Below are positions 10,076 through 21,301 of a DNA stretch of 64,000 nucleotides, one piece after another. The number at the start of each line of letters is the position of its first letter. Positions within the stretch are counted from its first letter, which is position 1. The DNA is from Agrobacterium vitis (GTDB taxonomy: Bacteria; Pseudomonadota; Alphaproteobacteria; Rhizobiales; Rhizobiaceae): contig NZ_CP146244.1 of NCBI RefSeq assembly GCF_037039395.1, positions 496,001 to 560,000 on the forward strand. The letters are read 5' to 3'. The position numbers were made by a program, and so were the translations under genes. Below the pieces are notes generated by a model that saw only the letters and a list, made by a program, of their open reading frames with translations, ran no database searches and was not told the DNA's origin.

Positions 10076-10602
10076 TGAAGATCGCCAAACTTGTTGCGAT
10101 CATGGTGGCCGCGAATCTTGCGTCCACCGTCGCTTTTTCACAAGACGGCAATGGTCGCCCCAATGCTCCGTCTTCGCTTTCCGAAACCTATGAGGATTGG
10201 ACGGTTGCCTGCGCAAAGCGCAACGAAAGCCGCGTCTGCTCGACGTTTCAACGACAGGTGCAGCAAAATGGACAGCAGGTTCTTGGCATCGAACTCACGC
10301 CTGCTGCCGACAAGAGCATAAAGGGTTCGCTTGTTCTGCCTTTTGGGCTGGACCTGGATAAGGGGGTCGCATTTGCGATAGACGATACACCGCCTGGAAA
10401 GTCCTCGCGGTTTTCGACATGCCTTCCCTCCGGCTGCCTTGTATCCCTGACCTTTACGGATAAGGGTGCTAACGCATTGAAAAGTGGCAAATCGTTAAAA
10501 CTCATTGCTTACGCTTATGGTGCAGGTACAGAGGTTCCGTTCACGATTTCCTTGAAAGGTCTGGCAAGTGGGCTCGACAGGATCGCCGTCCTGTCGAAAT
10601 GA
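10075..10602 (+). CDS. Invasion-associated locus B (IalB) family protein
   Basis: 175 residues with a cleavable signal peptide (MKIAKLVAIMVAANLASTVA, then FSQ). The IalB core is clear: SETYEDWTVACAKR near the start of the mature protein, the CSTFQRQVQQ segment, VLPFGLDLDKGVAFAIDD, and the paired cysteines in STCLPSGCLVS that presumably form disulfides in the periplasm. IalB proteins were first linked to erythrocyte invasion by Bartonella but are common in free-living and plant-associated rhizobia, where their role is unclear. The ATG overlaps the autotransporter stop (TGATG), implying coupled translation and a shared envelope function. Confidence 0.9.
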   Translation: MKIAKLVAIMVAANLASTVAFSQDGNGRPNAPSSLSETYEDWTVACAKRNESRVCSTFQRQVQQNGQQVLGIELTPAADKSIKGSLVLPFGLDLDKGVAFAIDDTPPGKSSRFSTCLPSGCLVSLTFTDKGANALKSGKSLKLIAYAYGAGTEVPFTISLKGLASGLDRIAVLSK

Positions 10603-10837
10603 AGGTGTCGCATATGACACAAAGGACACGCCGGCTGTTTTCATCCGACAGGAGTGGACATTCAGCGATACGCGTTGTGTAATGCGAAGAGTCATTGAAA
10701 AAGGACACTTCGTATTCCCTTTGCAAACATCTCAAGTGCCTGATGCATTTGAGATATTTGCAATGCCTTCCAGGCGAGGATGCGTAAGCATCTTCAAGCC
10801 TTGGTATAAATGGAGATGAAGCGGATCATAAATTTAT

Positions 10838-11500
10838 ATGACTGACGAATTCATTATTATCGCTGATGATCACCCGATATTCCGGGAGGGCATTTTCGCT
10901 TTGGTTCGGCAGCTTCTGCCGAATTCAAAAATTGCGTCCACCGACACGCTCGACGCCGCTCTTGAAATTGCAAGAGCCAATCCTTTCCCGCCCAGCATGT
11001 TCATCCTGGACCTGTTTTTTGAGGGAAACAGTATCGTATCGAATTTGCGCGCGCTTCGCGAAGAGTTTCGCCTGGCGTCGATCGTCGTGGTCACCATGGC
11101 CAGCGACAAAGCTTTGGTCGATACCGTCATGAATGCCGGGATCAATGGGTTCATCAATAAAGCAGCCCTGCCGGATGAGATTAAGGAAATCCTGCGGGCG
11201 GTTCGTGAAGGTGACGTCGTTGTTCAGGTGCCGGTATCGACGAACGCCATTGCCAGTTATGCCAGCCCGACGCTAAGCCAACGCCAGCTCGATGTTTTGC
11301 ACCTCCTTGCCGAGGGTCGGACCAATAAGGAGATCGCCATCATTCTTGGTATTTCCCCTTTCACGGTTCGCATCCATGTCTCGGCTATTTTCCGCGCACT
11401 TGGCGTGGCGACCCGCGCCGGCGCCGTGACCAAGGGGATTGCCATGGGATTGGTGCCGACCTCTCCTGGCTCATCGGAGCGGAACTCCGATTCCAGGTAG
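10838..11500 (+). CDS. LuxR/NarL-family response regulator
   Basis: 220 residues. The receiver domain has the acidic pair in IIIADDHPIF (D10, D11), phospho-acceptor D58 in FILDLFF, the switch threonine in VVVTMAS and the lysine in GFINKAAL. A C-terminal HTH (LSQRQLDVLHLLAEGRTNKE to VRIHVSAIFRALGV) follows. The 3' end overlaps by 30 bp that of the convergent hybrid histidine kinase, its likely partner. The 235 bp upstream, after the IalB gene, holds no further gene. The target may include the neighbouring autotransporter/IalB pair; this is inference from position only. Confidence 0.92.
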   Translation: MTDEFIIIADDHPIFREGIFALVRQLLPNSKIASTDTLDAALEIARANPFPPSMFILDLFFEGNSIVSNLRALREEFRLASIVVVTMASDKALVDTVMNAGINGFINKAALPDEIKEILRAVREGDVVVQVPVSTNAIASYASPTLSQRQLDVLHLLAEGRTNKEIAIILGISPFTVRIHVSAIFRALGVATRAGAVTKGIAMGLVPTSPGSSERNSDSR

Positions 11501-13123
11501 CAGGATTGCCGATCGAAGCTCGGCGGGGCGAACCGGCTTCGAGAGGATCGGTATGTCACTGTCGGCAATATCCTCGATCACTCTCGAGGGAGCGTGTCCC
11601 GTCATCACCACTGCCGGGACTTTCCAACCGGCAAGCTGGCGGACCTTGGCGATACATTCCGTGCCGGTCATGCGGCCGCCGAGGTCAAAATCCGTTATCA
11701 GCAGATCGCAATGGTGCAGCACGGAGGGTATCGCTGTTTCGGCCTGAACCGTACAGCCCCATTTGCGCAGCAGGCTGGCTGTGGCAAGCAGCACTGCCTC
11801 ATCGTCTTCAACAAGCAGCACGCGCAGGCCATGAGCCGGATTGGCAGCGGATGGCGCTATTTGCTCCGCGCTCAAAACCTTCATGGGGACGGCAATCTTC
11901 AATCCCGATACGGAGATCGCCGTTCCCGCTCCGACGACAGACTTTAATGAGACCTGCAAACCCATGAGGGTGCCGAGGCGCTTGACGATTGCCAACCCCA
12001 GACCAACCCCGTCGACATCCTTGTCGCCCCGCTCACGGACCTGATAAAACTCCTCGAATATGTGAAGGTGATGCTCTGGCGCAATGCCGGGGCCCTGGTC
12101 ATAGACCTGAATGGTCAGGCTGCCACCCCTACGGCGGCAGCCGATCAGGATTTTACGGCCTCCGGCATATTTAATCGCATTGCTCAGGATATTTTGCAGA
12201 ATTGTATTCAGCAAAGACCGATCAATCGCAACAAAATGGGTGCAATTGACGAGCCGTAACTGTGATCCGGCTTTTTGTGCGGCCTCCATATTCTGATCGA
12301 CAACCTCGTTGAGGATATCGGCAATCGCTACCGTTTCCATCTGCGGGATCAGTTTGCCGCTGTCCAGGGTGGAAATATCGAGCAAGGATTTGAAGAGCCG
12401 TGACACGCTTTGCAGCGATCGATCGATATTGTCGACCATTGCCAGTTCGTCCGGTTTCAGCCCCGCGTCGCGCAAGCAAGCCGTAAACAGGCTGATGGCG
12501 TGGATAGGCTGGCGAAGGTCATGGCTCGCATGGGCAAGAAACCGCGATTTCGACAGGTTTGCTTCCTGCTCGGCGGCATAGGCACTTTGCAGCCGAAGCA
12601 AGAATGCCAGCGTGTAAGATGGGGCGAGAATTGCCATCATTATGAATGTCAGCACGACATAAGGGTTCTGCTGCCAATAGACATTGAAATAAGTGGCAAT
12701 TGCGAAAGAACTCAACGCCAATGCTGTGGCCGGAAGCAAATGCTTGGGGCCGAAACGTAAGCCGCTGACAACCGTATGCCAGACGACAAGTGCTGCAATC
12801 GGAAAAAGTGGCGCACCGCCGACAGACATTGCAAATGTCGTGAATGCGTAGTCGAGCAGCGTAACGACGGTTCGCCGCAGCATGTTGACGCCTGGCCGCA
12901 GAACGATCCACAGGAGCAGCAAGAATGAATAGGGGATGTAGATCGCAAACAGCCAATAGAAACTGTGGGCTTCGGGAGGCGTCGCGCCATTTGCAACCAG
13001 AGGCATGACATAGGCGACGACTATGAAAATAACGGCGATGCGCATGATCGCCTGCGCCCGCTCGGTGTCGAACGAGGCATCGTTGCGCATGCCGAAAAGC
13101 CGAATAAAACCGTTGGATCTCAA
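11471..13123 (-). CDS. Hybrid sensor histidine kinase with C-terminal receiver domain
   Basis: 550 residues. About six membrane segments cover 28-178, with no large periplasmic loop, suggesting sensing within the membrane. HisKA follows with HASHDLRQPIHAISLF (phospho-accepting His201). The ATPase domain shows the N box NILSNAIKYA, the G1 box VYDQGPGIAP, and GVGLGLAIVKRLG. The C-terminal receiver starts near 425 (LRVLLVEDDEAVLLA) with acceptor Asp in LLITDFDLGG and the lysine in ILSKPVRP. Such RpfC/NodV-like hybrids often pair with LuxR-type regulators, and the adjacent convergent gene encodes one. The two coding ends overlap by 30 bp. Confidence 0.92.
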   Translation of the reverse strand: MRSNGFIRLFGMRNDASFDTERAQAIMRIAVIFIVVAYVMPLVANGATPPEAHSFYWLFAIYIPYSFLLLLWIVLRPGVNMLRRTVVTLLDYAFTTFAMSVGGAPLFPIAALVVWHTVVSGLRFGPKHLLPATALALSSFAIATYFNVYWQQNPYVVLTFIMMAILAPSYTLAFLLRLQSAYAAEQEANLSKSRFLAHASHDLRQPIHAISLFTACLRDAGLKPDELAMVDNIDRSLQSVSRLFKSLLDISTLDSGKLIPQMETVAIADILNEVVDQNMEAAQKAGSQLRLVNCTHFVAIDRSLLNTILQNILSNAIKYAGGRKILIGCRRRGGSLTIQVYDQGPGIAPEHHLHIFEEFYQVRERGDKDVDGVGLGLAIVKRLGTLMGLQVSLKSVVGAGTAISVSGLKIAVPMKVLSAEQIAPSAANPAHGLRVLLVEDDEAVLLATASLLRKWGCTVQAETAIPSVLHHCDLLITDFDLGGRMTGTECIAKVRQLAGWKVPAVVMTGHAPSRVIEDIADSDIPILSKPVRPAELRSAILLPGIGVPLR

Positions 13124-13522
13124 ATCATTTTTCCGTCTGATTGACTCTACAATATCCGCTCTGGTGGCATCCCTTGCCCAATAGACATCCCTTTAAGCGA
13201 TGAATGGCGCAATCCGTTGCAGCACTGTCCAGAAATTCTGAGCGTGCTTAGTCCAAGGCGGTGCTGTTTCCTTGACGCCGCAGTTCCTGTTTAACCCTTT
13301 GTGCAATCAGGATTCAATGGCGGCGTAACGTGCCGTGTTATTGTACCGGAGGAGTATAGCTATCGGGGAGGGGCGCATGGCATTGCTCAAGGCGTCTTCG
13401 GCATCGAGCGGTGCGCTTGGCTTTGAATGTGGTGCGGGTATGCAAAGGGGAGGGATGCGCTAAGGCGCTGCATTTCGCAAAGGCGGCATTGCCGCGAGGT
13501 CTGGCAGGGGGGCAGAAATCTG
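13124..13522. other. Intergenic, about 400 bp, no gene supported
   Basis: The region lies between the kinase start and the katG end. A 28-codon frame at 13377-13463 (plus) sits behind a purine-rich GGGGAGGGG stretch, but it has low-complexity content and I do not support it. The kinase promoter must lie here on the minus strand; no clear box was identified. Confidence 0.4.
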
Positions 13523-13550
13523 ACGGGACGCGGCAGATGCCGCGTCCCGT
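13523..13550 (-). terminator. Hairpin downstream of katG
   Basis: A perfect 13-bp stem (ACGGGACGCGGCA at 13523-13535, complement at 13538-13550) with a two-base loop starts 14 bp after the katG stop. No strong T-run follows on the minus strand, so termination efficiency is uncertain. Confidence 0.6.
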
Positions 13551-13563
13551 TCAATGTCATCGA

Positions 13564-16340
<2,777 letters not shown>

Positions 16341-16535
16341 ATGATAAAAATGCTGTCACTCCCCGCCATTCTCGGTATCTCACTCGGCGCTGCCGGCTTT
16401 GCAGCTTTCAGCCGAAAGAACAAACCGTGGAGCGCTCTTAAAAGGATCGGCTATTTTATTGTGGTGTCGATCGGAATTTTGCTGGTCATGCTGGCTTTGA
16501 ATTTCGGACTCTACTACTCCAATCGCGTTTCCTGA
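16341..16535 (+). CDS. Small membrane protein, hypothetical
   Basis: 64 residues from ATG 16341, behind a GAAGAAAG stretch. Two hydrophobic segments (about 4-23 and 36-58) flank the basic loop SRKNKPWSALKR, giving the shape of a small two-pass inner-membrane protein. I do not recognise the family. It stands alone between katG and the monooxygenase operon and converges with a doubtful frame on the other strand. Confidence 0.4.
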   Translation: MIKMLSLPAILGISLGAAGFAAFSRKNKPWSALKRIGYFIVVSIGILLVMLALNFGLYYSNRVS

Positions 16536-16544
16536 TCCGGCAAG

Positions 16545-16925
16545 TCACTGGGCTGCCATTTGGTCCAGATAGGAATGTGTGAGCGCATCTGTCGTATCGT
16601 GTCGAGATGCGCTCCAGCCCTTGATCCTTGCGCGGCGGAGCCCAGGGATAAATTCCTTGATCTTGCGTTCATTGACTTTGGTGGAGTGCTGGCCGATCCT
16701 GTCCGCCCGTATGCGAACCCCGACGCAGATGTGAGGTGCTGAGTTTTCTATTCGCTTTGGTGAATTTGGAATCTTGCCAGCGGATTTCTTCTGCAACTCT
16801 CCTGAAACTTTATCGAATAGCGTCTGGCCCTCAACGCATTCCTGATTGCTTTTCCACACGCTCCTTTTCCCTTGCAATTTTCCACCATCACGGGAAAAAA
16901 TGAAAAACCATTTCTTATAAAACAT
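16545..16925 (-). CDS. Doubtful hypothetical ORF
   Basis: An open frame of 126 codons rich in Lys, Arg and Ser, with no recognised domain and only a weak AGGTAG ahead of its ATG. The local sequence is more AT-rich than the neighbouring operons, so the region may be decayed or recently acquired DNA. It is listed because nothing else explains this 380-bp stretch, but it may well not be a gene. Confidence 0.15.
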   Translation of the reverse strand: MFYKKWFFIFSRDGGKLQGKRSVWKSNQECVEGQTLFDKVSGELQKKSAGKIPNSPKRIENSAPHICVGVRIRADRIGQHSTKVNERKIKEFIPGLRRARIKGWSASRHDTTDALTHSYLDQMAAQ

Positions 16926-16975
16926 TAAATCTACCTATTTAATGGATAAATAAGAATTGGAGCTGCCGACCTGCC

Positions 16976-17971
16976 ATGACCTATGCCCTTAGCCTGCTTG
17001 ACAAAAGCCCGGTCGAACCGGGTGCTGTTGCCGCCGATGCCCTGAAAGCCACGGTCGCTCTTGCTCTGCGCGCCGAAGACCTTGGCTATCGGCGCTTCTG
17101 GCTTGCGGAACATCACAACCTGCCGGCGCTTGCCAGTTCGGCGCCAGAGGCGCTGATCGCCTATCTCCTGGCCAGGACGTCGCGGCTCAAGATCGGTTCT
17201 GGCGGCGTCATGCTTCAGCATTACAGCGCCTATAAGGTTGCAGAAACCTTCAACCTCCTGGCTGCTCTGGCGCCGGGCCGGGTCGATCTGGGGGTCGGCA
17301 AGGCACCCGGTGGATTTCCGCATGCTACTCGTGCCCTGCAAGCTGGCCGGAAAGCGGCTGCGCCTGCTGATTTCGAGGAGCAGCTTGAGGATTTGAACCG
17401 CTATCTGCTGGCGGATGCCGCTGCTGCCAATGCCTTGCTGGCAACGCCGGTGCCGTCCGTTCCGGCAGAGCGCTTCCTGCTTGGCGCCAGTGTTGCCAGT
17501 GCAAAATTGGCTGCGTCAAAAGGCTGGACTCTGGTTTTCGCCGGTCATCTGAATGGCGACCAGCACAATCTGCAGGAGACTTTCGATGTTTACCGTCGTG
17601 AGACCGGCGGCAAGGTTCCCGTTCTGGCTTTGGCTGCATTGGCTGCCGACGCGCAAGAGACAGCGCGAAGCCTGGTGGCTGACATCAAGATTTTCAAGGT
17701 GATTTTGGCCAATGGTCAAAGCGTCAATGTCGGTAATCCCGAACAGGCCGCCGAGTTTGCGCGTCAGTCCGGCGTGTCGGATTACCGGGTTGAAGAAAAG
17801 ACCCCGCATGTTCTGGCAGGCACGGGCGAGCAGGTCCGCAACGAGCTGGATGCTCTACATTCCAAGCTCGGAGTGAGCGAATTTATCATCGACATCCCCG
17901 TTCCGCAGGCGGCTTTCCGGCTCAAGACGATTGAGCTGATTGCCGGTTCGCGCCTGTCTCTCGCAGCCTGA
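16976..17971 (+). CDS. MsnO8/YtmO-type LLM flavin-dependent oxidoreductase
   Basis: 331 residues of the bacterial luciferase-like fold. Typical group features are YRRFWLAEHHNLPALASSAP near 40-60, RLKIGSGGVMLQHYSAYKVA, and LGVGKAPGG. These match the MsnO8/YtmO type, which uses FMNH2 and oxygen from a separate reductase. It is the first gene of an eight-gene plus-strand operon (16976-26173). In Bacillus, YtmO (CmoO) belongs to the S-alkyl-cysteine salvage operon, and the rest of this operon supplies the same set of functions. A GGAG lies about 13 nt before the ATG. Confidence 0.9.
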   Translation: MTYALSLLDKSPVEPGAVAADALKATVALALRAEDLGYRRFWLAEHHNLPALASSAPEALIAYLLARTSRLKIGSGGVMLQHYSAYKVAETFNLLAALAPGRVDLGVGKAPGGFPHATRALQAGRKAAAPADFEEQLEDLNRYLLADAAAANALLATPVPSVPAERFLLGASVASAKLAASKGWTLVFAGHLNGDQHNLQETFDVYRRETGGKVPVLALAALAADAQETARSLVADIKIFKVILANGQSVNVGNPEQAAEFARQSGVSDYRVEEKTPHVLAGTGEQVRNELDALHSKLGVSEFIIDIPVPQAAFRLKTIELIAGSRLSLAA

Positions 17972-17992
17972 TTTTTAGAGAAAGATGTTCCC

Positions 17993-19336
17993 ATGAGCAA
18001 GAAATCCATCAATTTTGGCGTGATGTTGCACGGCCCGGGCGGTCACATGAATGCCTGGAAACACCCAGGCGTGCCAGCTGACGCCAGCGTCAACTTTCCC
18101 TTCTATGTGGAGACGGCCCGCAAGGCGGAAGCCGCTGGCCTCGCCTTCGCCTTCGTCGCCGACGGACTGTATATCAACGAGCATTCCATTCCGCATTTTC
18201 TCAACCGGTTCGAGCCGATTGCCATTCTCTCCGCGCTCGCCGCATCCACCTCAAAAATCGGGCTGGTCGGGACGATTTCCACCTCCTATTCGGACCCGTT
18301 TACCGTCGCCCGGCAATTTGCCTCTATCGATCATATCAGCGGCGGACGGGCCGGTTGGAATGCGGTGACCACGCCGCTGGAAGGTTCCGGTCGCAATTAC
18401 AGTCGTGAACATCCCGAGCATTCGCTGCGCTACCAGATTGCCGAGGAATATCTGGATGTCGTCAAGGGCCTTTGGGACAGCTGGGACGATGACGCCTTCG
18501 TGCGCAACCGCGATACGGGGGCGTTCTTTGATCGGGAAAAGCTGCATCGGCTGGACCATAAGGGCCGCTTCTTCCGCGTCGAGGGTCCGCTCAATATTGG
18601 CCGCTCCCGGCAGGGTCAACCGGTGGTGTTTCAGGCTGGCTCCTCGGATTCCGGCATTCATCTGGCGGGCAAACATGCCGATGCGGTCTTTACCAATGGC
18701 GCAAGTTTCGAAGAAGGGCAGGTCTTTGCCAAGCAGGTCAAACAGAGCGCCATTGCCCAAGGCCGTAGCGCCAGCGATGTGCTGATTTTCCCCGGTATCG
18801 GGCCGATTGTTGGCGCAACGCAGGAAGAAGCGGATGAAAAATATCGGGCAATCAGCGCTTTGGTGACGATTGAAGAAGCATTGCTGTTTTTGGGCCGGTT
18901 CTTCGATCATCATGATTTCCGCCAGTATCCGCTGGATGAGCCTTTCCCGGAGCTTGGCGATCTCGGCAAAAACAGTTTCCGCTCCACCACCGACAAGATC
19001 AAGAAAGGCGCCAGGGAAAAGGGCCAGACCTTGCGCGAAGTGGCGCTGGAAGCCGCAACGCCCCGCAGCACCTTTGTCGGCACACCGGGCCGGATCGCTG
19101 ATGAGATCATTCGCTGGGTCGATGGCGGTGCCGCCGATGGGTTCATCCTGGGCTTTCCGGTCATCACGGAAGGGTTGGATGACTTTGTCGCCCATGTGCT
19201 GCCACGCCTTGAAGCGCGGGGCTATTTTGATCGCAATTTCCAGGGTGACACGTTGCGAGATCATCTCGGTCTGCCCTTCCGTGAAAGCCGCTATGCCTCG
19301 AAATCAGACGATCAGACAACAAGGGCAGCCAGCTAG
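17993..19336 (+). CDS. NtaA/SnaA/DszA-family FMN-dependent monooxygenase
   Basis: 447 residues, the usual NtaA-group size. Diagnostic segments are [58 protein letters not shown] and [20 protein letters not shown]. Members oxidise nitrilotriacetate, sulfones or N-acetyl-S-alkyl-cysteines with FMNH2 from a partner. It lies 21 bp after the MsnO8-like gene. Its Bacillus counterpart would be YtnJ (CmoJ), which oxidatively removes the S-alkyl group. The stop codon TAG is the first three bases of a palindromic repeat (19334-19435), so the repeat has fixed the 3' end of the gene. Confidence 0.92.
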   Translation: MSKKSINFGVMLHGPGGHMNAWKHPGVPADASVNFPFYVETARKAEAAGLAFAFVADGLYINEHSIPHFLNRFEPIAILSALAASTSKIGLVGTISTSYSDPFTVARQFASIDHISGGRAGWNAVTTPLEGSGRNYSREHPEHSLRYQIAEEYLDVVKGLWDSWDDDAFVRNRDTGAFFDREKLHRLDHKGRFFRVEGPLNIGRSRQGQPVVFQAGSSDSGIHLAGKHADAVFTNGASFEEGQVFAKQVKQSAIAQGRSASDVLIFPGIGPIVGATQEEADEKYRAISALVTIEEALLFLGRFFDHHDFRQYPLDEPFPELGDLGKNSFRSTTDKIKKGAREKGQTLREVALEAATPRSTFVGTPGRIADEIIRWVDGGAADGFILGFPVITEGLDDFVAHVLPRLEARGYFDRNFQGDTLRDHLGLPFRESRYASKSDDQTTRAAS

Positions 19337-19435
19337 AGCATTCCCGCGTTTCCTGGAAACGCATGAATACTCTACCTCTTTTTTAACGCATTTCCGGACG
19401 CAAAACCGCACTGCACTTTTGCTGGGAATGCTCTA
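19334..19435. repeat. Palindromic intergenic repeat with 12-bp inverted ends
   Basis: 102 bp bounded by TAGAGCATTCCC (19334-19345) and its exact complement (19424-19435). The internal segment CGCATTTCCGGACGCAAAAC is, from memory, common in dispersed repeats of Rhizobium and Agrobacterium genomes. It lies within the operon between the monooxygenase and deacylase genes and could affect mRNA processing. Confidence 0.8.
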
Positions 19436-19457
19436 AACGCATCGGCTGAAAGCAACC

Positions 19458-20669
19458 ATGAACATCGCCATTGACAGCCCCCTGGTGCAAGACCGGGGGC
19501 TAAGGAAAATCCGTGCCTATCTGGATGATATCATCGCCTTCCGGCGGGAACTCCATCAAAATCCGGAATTGGCTTTTCAAGAAAAGCGCACCAGCAATCT
19601 GGTCGTCTCCTATCTGGCCTCCTTTGGCTATCAGGTGGAGCATGGGATTGCCGGAACGGGTATTGTCGCCAGCCTGAAAAAGGGGAGTGGCGGCCGTGTC
19701 ATCGGTCTTCGCGCCGATATGGACGCCTTGCCCATTCACGAAGCGACAGGGCTTGCCTATGCCAGCCGCGCCAAAGGCGTCATGCATGCCTGCGGCCATG
19801 ACGGGCATACCGCCATCCTGGTTGCGGCGGCCCGCTATCTGGCCGAGACGAGTGAATTCGATGGCACGGTGCGGCTGATTTTTCAGCCCGCCGAAGAGAT
19901 CGGCGCGGGCGCGAAGAAATTGCTGGCCGAGGGCCTGTTCGAGCGCTTTCCCGTCGATGCGGTGTTTGGTCTGCACAATTGGCCGGATGTTCCCGCCGGT
20001 CATTTCGGCTTCGTGCCGGGTCCGGCCATGGCCTCCGTCGATCAGGTCCATATTACCGTAATCGGCAAGGGCGGCCATGGGGCGGAACCGCATCGCGGCG
20101 TCGATCCGGTGCTGGCGTCGGCCTCGCTGATCACTGCCCTGCAAAGCATCGTATCGCGCAATGTCGATCCGCGCGAAATGGCGGTGATTACCGTCGGCTC
20201 GATCCATGGCGGTTCGGCGTCCAATGTCATTCCTGAAAGCGTCGAGCTGAAGCTGACGGTGCGCACGTTCAGCGAAGCCATCCGGCAGCAGCTCAGCGAA
20301 CGCATTCCGGTACTGGCGCGTGCCCAGGCCGAAAGCTTCGGGGCGCGGGCGGAGGTCGATTATCGCTTCGGTTTTCCGCCCGTTCTCAATCATGCCGATG
20401 AAACCGCCTTTGCCCGCCAGGTGGCGCTGCAAACTTTCGGTGACGACAAGGTGATTGCCGATTTCAAGCCGCGCACCGCAAGCGAGGACTTTGCTTTTCT
20501 GCTGCAAGCGCGGCCCGGCAGCTATCTGTTCGTCGGCAATGGCGATAGCGCCCCACTGCACAGTGCTTCCTACGACTTCAACGACGAGATCATTCTGCCC
20601 GCCGCTCACTACTGGGTGCGGCTGGTGGAGAGCTACCTGTCGTCCCCGGCCTCGACCACGATTATCTAG
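19458..20669 (+). CDS. M20-family amidohydrolase / N-acyl amino acid deacylase
   Basis: 403 residues, hippurate-hydrolase/IAA-amino-acid-hydrolase type. Metal-binding motifs are visible: GLRADMDALPIHE, MHACGHDGHTA (residues about 112-122) and FQPAEEIGAGAKK. The dimerisation domain follows, from IGKGGHGAEPHRGVDPV. It hydrolyses the amide of an N-acylated amino acid in the cytoplasm. With the acetyltransferase encoded next, it suggests an acetylate-oxidise-deacetylate route in which this enzyme releases the free amino acid at the end. In the Bacillus ytm operon the equivalent is YtnL (SndA). Confidence 0.92.
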   Translation: MNIAIDSPLVQDRGLRKIRAYLDDIIAFRRELHQNPELAFQEKRTSNLVVSYLASFGYQVEHGIAGTGIVASLKKGSGGRVIGLRADMDALPIHEATGLAYASRAKGVMHACGHDGHTAILVAAARYLAETSEFDGTVRLIFQPAEEIGAGAKKLLAEGLFERFPVDAVFGLHNWPDVPAGHFGFVPGPAMASVDQVHITVIGKGGHGAEPHRGVDPVLASASLITALQSIVSRNVDPREMAVITVGSIHGGSASNVIPESVELKLTVRTFSEAIRQQLSERIPVLARAQAESFGARAEVDYRFGFPPVLNHADETAFARQVALQTFGDDKVIADFKPRTASEDFAFLLQARPGSYLFVGNGDSAPLHSASYDFNDEIILPAAHYWVRLVESYLSSPASTTII

Positions 20670-20684
20670 AGGATGTGTACCGCC

Positions 20685-21227
20685 ATGACCGATACCTTCG
20701 TTTACACCTCTCCGCTCGATCCCTTGGCCAAGCCGCTGATCGACGATCTGATCCGTGAATATGACGGCCGCTACGGAACGTTTTTCAGCGCGGAAGGCGC
20801 GGTAGCGGAAATCAACCGTTATCCTGCGGAAGCCTTTCAGCCACCGTTCGGCAATTTCCTGCTGCTGCTGCGCGATGGCCAGCCGATCAGCGGCGGTGCT
20901 TTCAAGTTCTATGACGAGACCACTGCCGAGTTCAAACGCATCTGGACCCATCCCGATTATCGGCGTCAGGGCCTCGCACGCATCGTGCTGGCAGAACTGG
21001 AAATCCAGGCGGCCCGGCAGGGCTATGGACGGATCTATCTCACCACCGGTTTTCGCCAGCCGGAGGCGGTTGGGCTCTACCTGACGAATGGCTATAGCGC
21101 CCTGTTCGATCCGGCGGTCGATCCCGAAATCCATCGGACACTGCCCTTCGAGAAGGATATCCGCCGTCTCGCCTTGGGCAATGAAAAGCCGCAGCTTCGC
21201 CCGGAGCGCCGCGCGGTCTCGGCATAG
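20685..21227 (+). CDS. GNAT-family N-acetyltransferase
   Basis: 180 residues from ATG 20685, chosen because TAGAGGAT lies about 10 nt before it. An ATG at 20673 has no room for a ribosome binding site. The acetyl-CoA motif A region is FKRIWTHPDYRRQGLARIVL, followed by YLTTGFRQPEAVGLYLTNGY of motif B. It is probably the YtmI-like step that N-acetylates the imported S-substituted cysteine before oxidation. The specific substrate is inferred from context only. Confidence 0.85.
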   Translation: MTDTFVYTSPLDPLAKPLIDDLIREYDGRYGTFFSAEGAVAEINRYPAEAFQPPFGNFLLLLRDGQPISGGAFKFYDETTAEFKRIWTHPDYRRQGLARIVLAELEIQAARQGYGRIYLTTGFRQPEAVGLYLTNGYSALFDPAVDPEIHRTLPFEKDIRRLALGNEKPQLRPERRAVSA

Positions 21228-21301
21228 TCCTTCTCGACCTTTCAGCTCAACCGCTCCAGCCCAATTCCTCCAGACCCAATTCCTTTAGAAAGGACGGCGC
21301 C

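Noticed and set aside
13377..13463. 28-codon frame behind GGGGAGGGG
   Set aside because: Low-complexity peptide with no conservation evidence; the purine-rich tract could be chance.
19500..21134. 544-codon minus-strand frame opposite the deacylase and acetyltransferase genes
   Set aside because: Its composition is Arg/Gly/Gln-rich without motifs, and it spans two well-supported genes on the plus strand.
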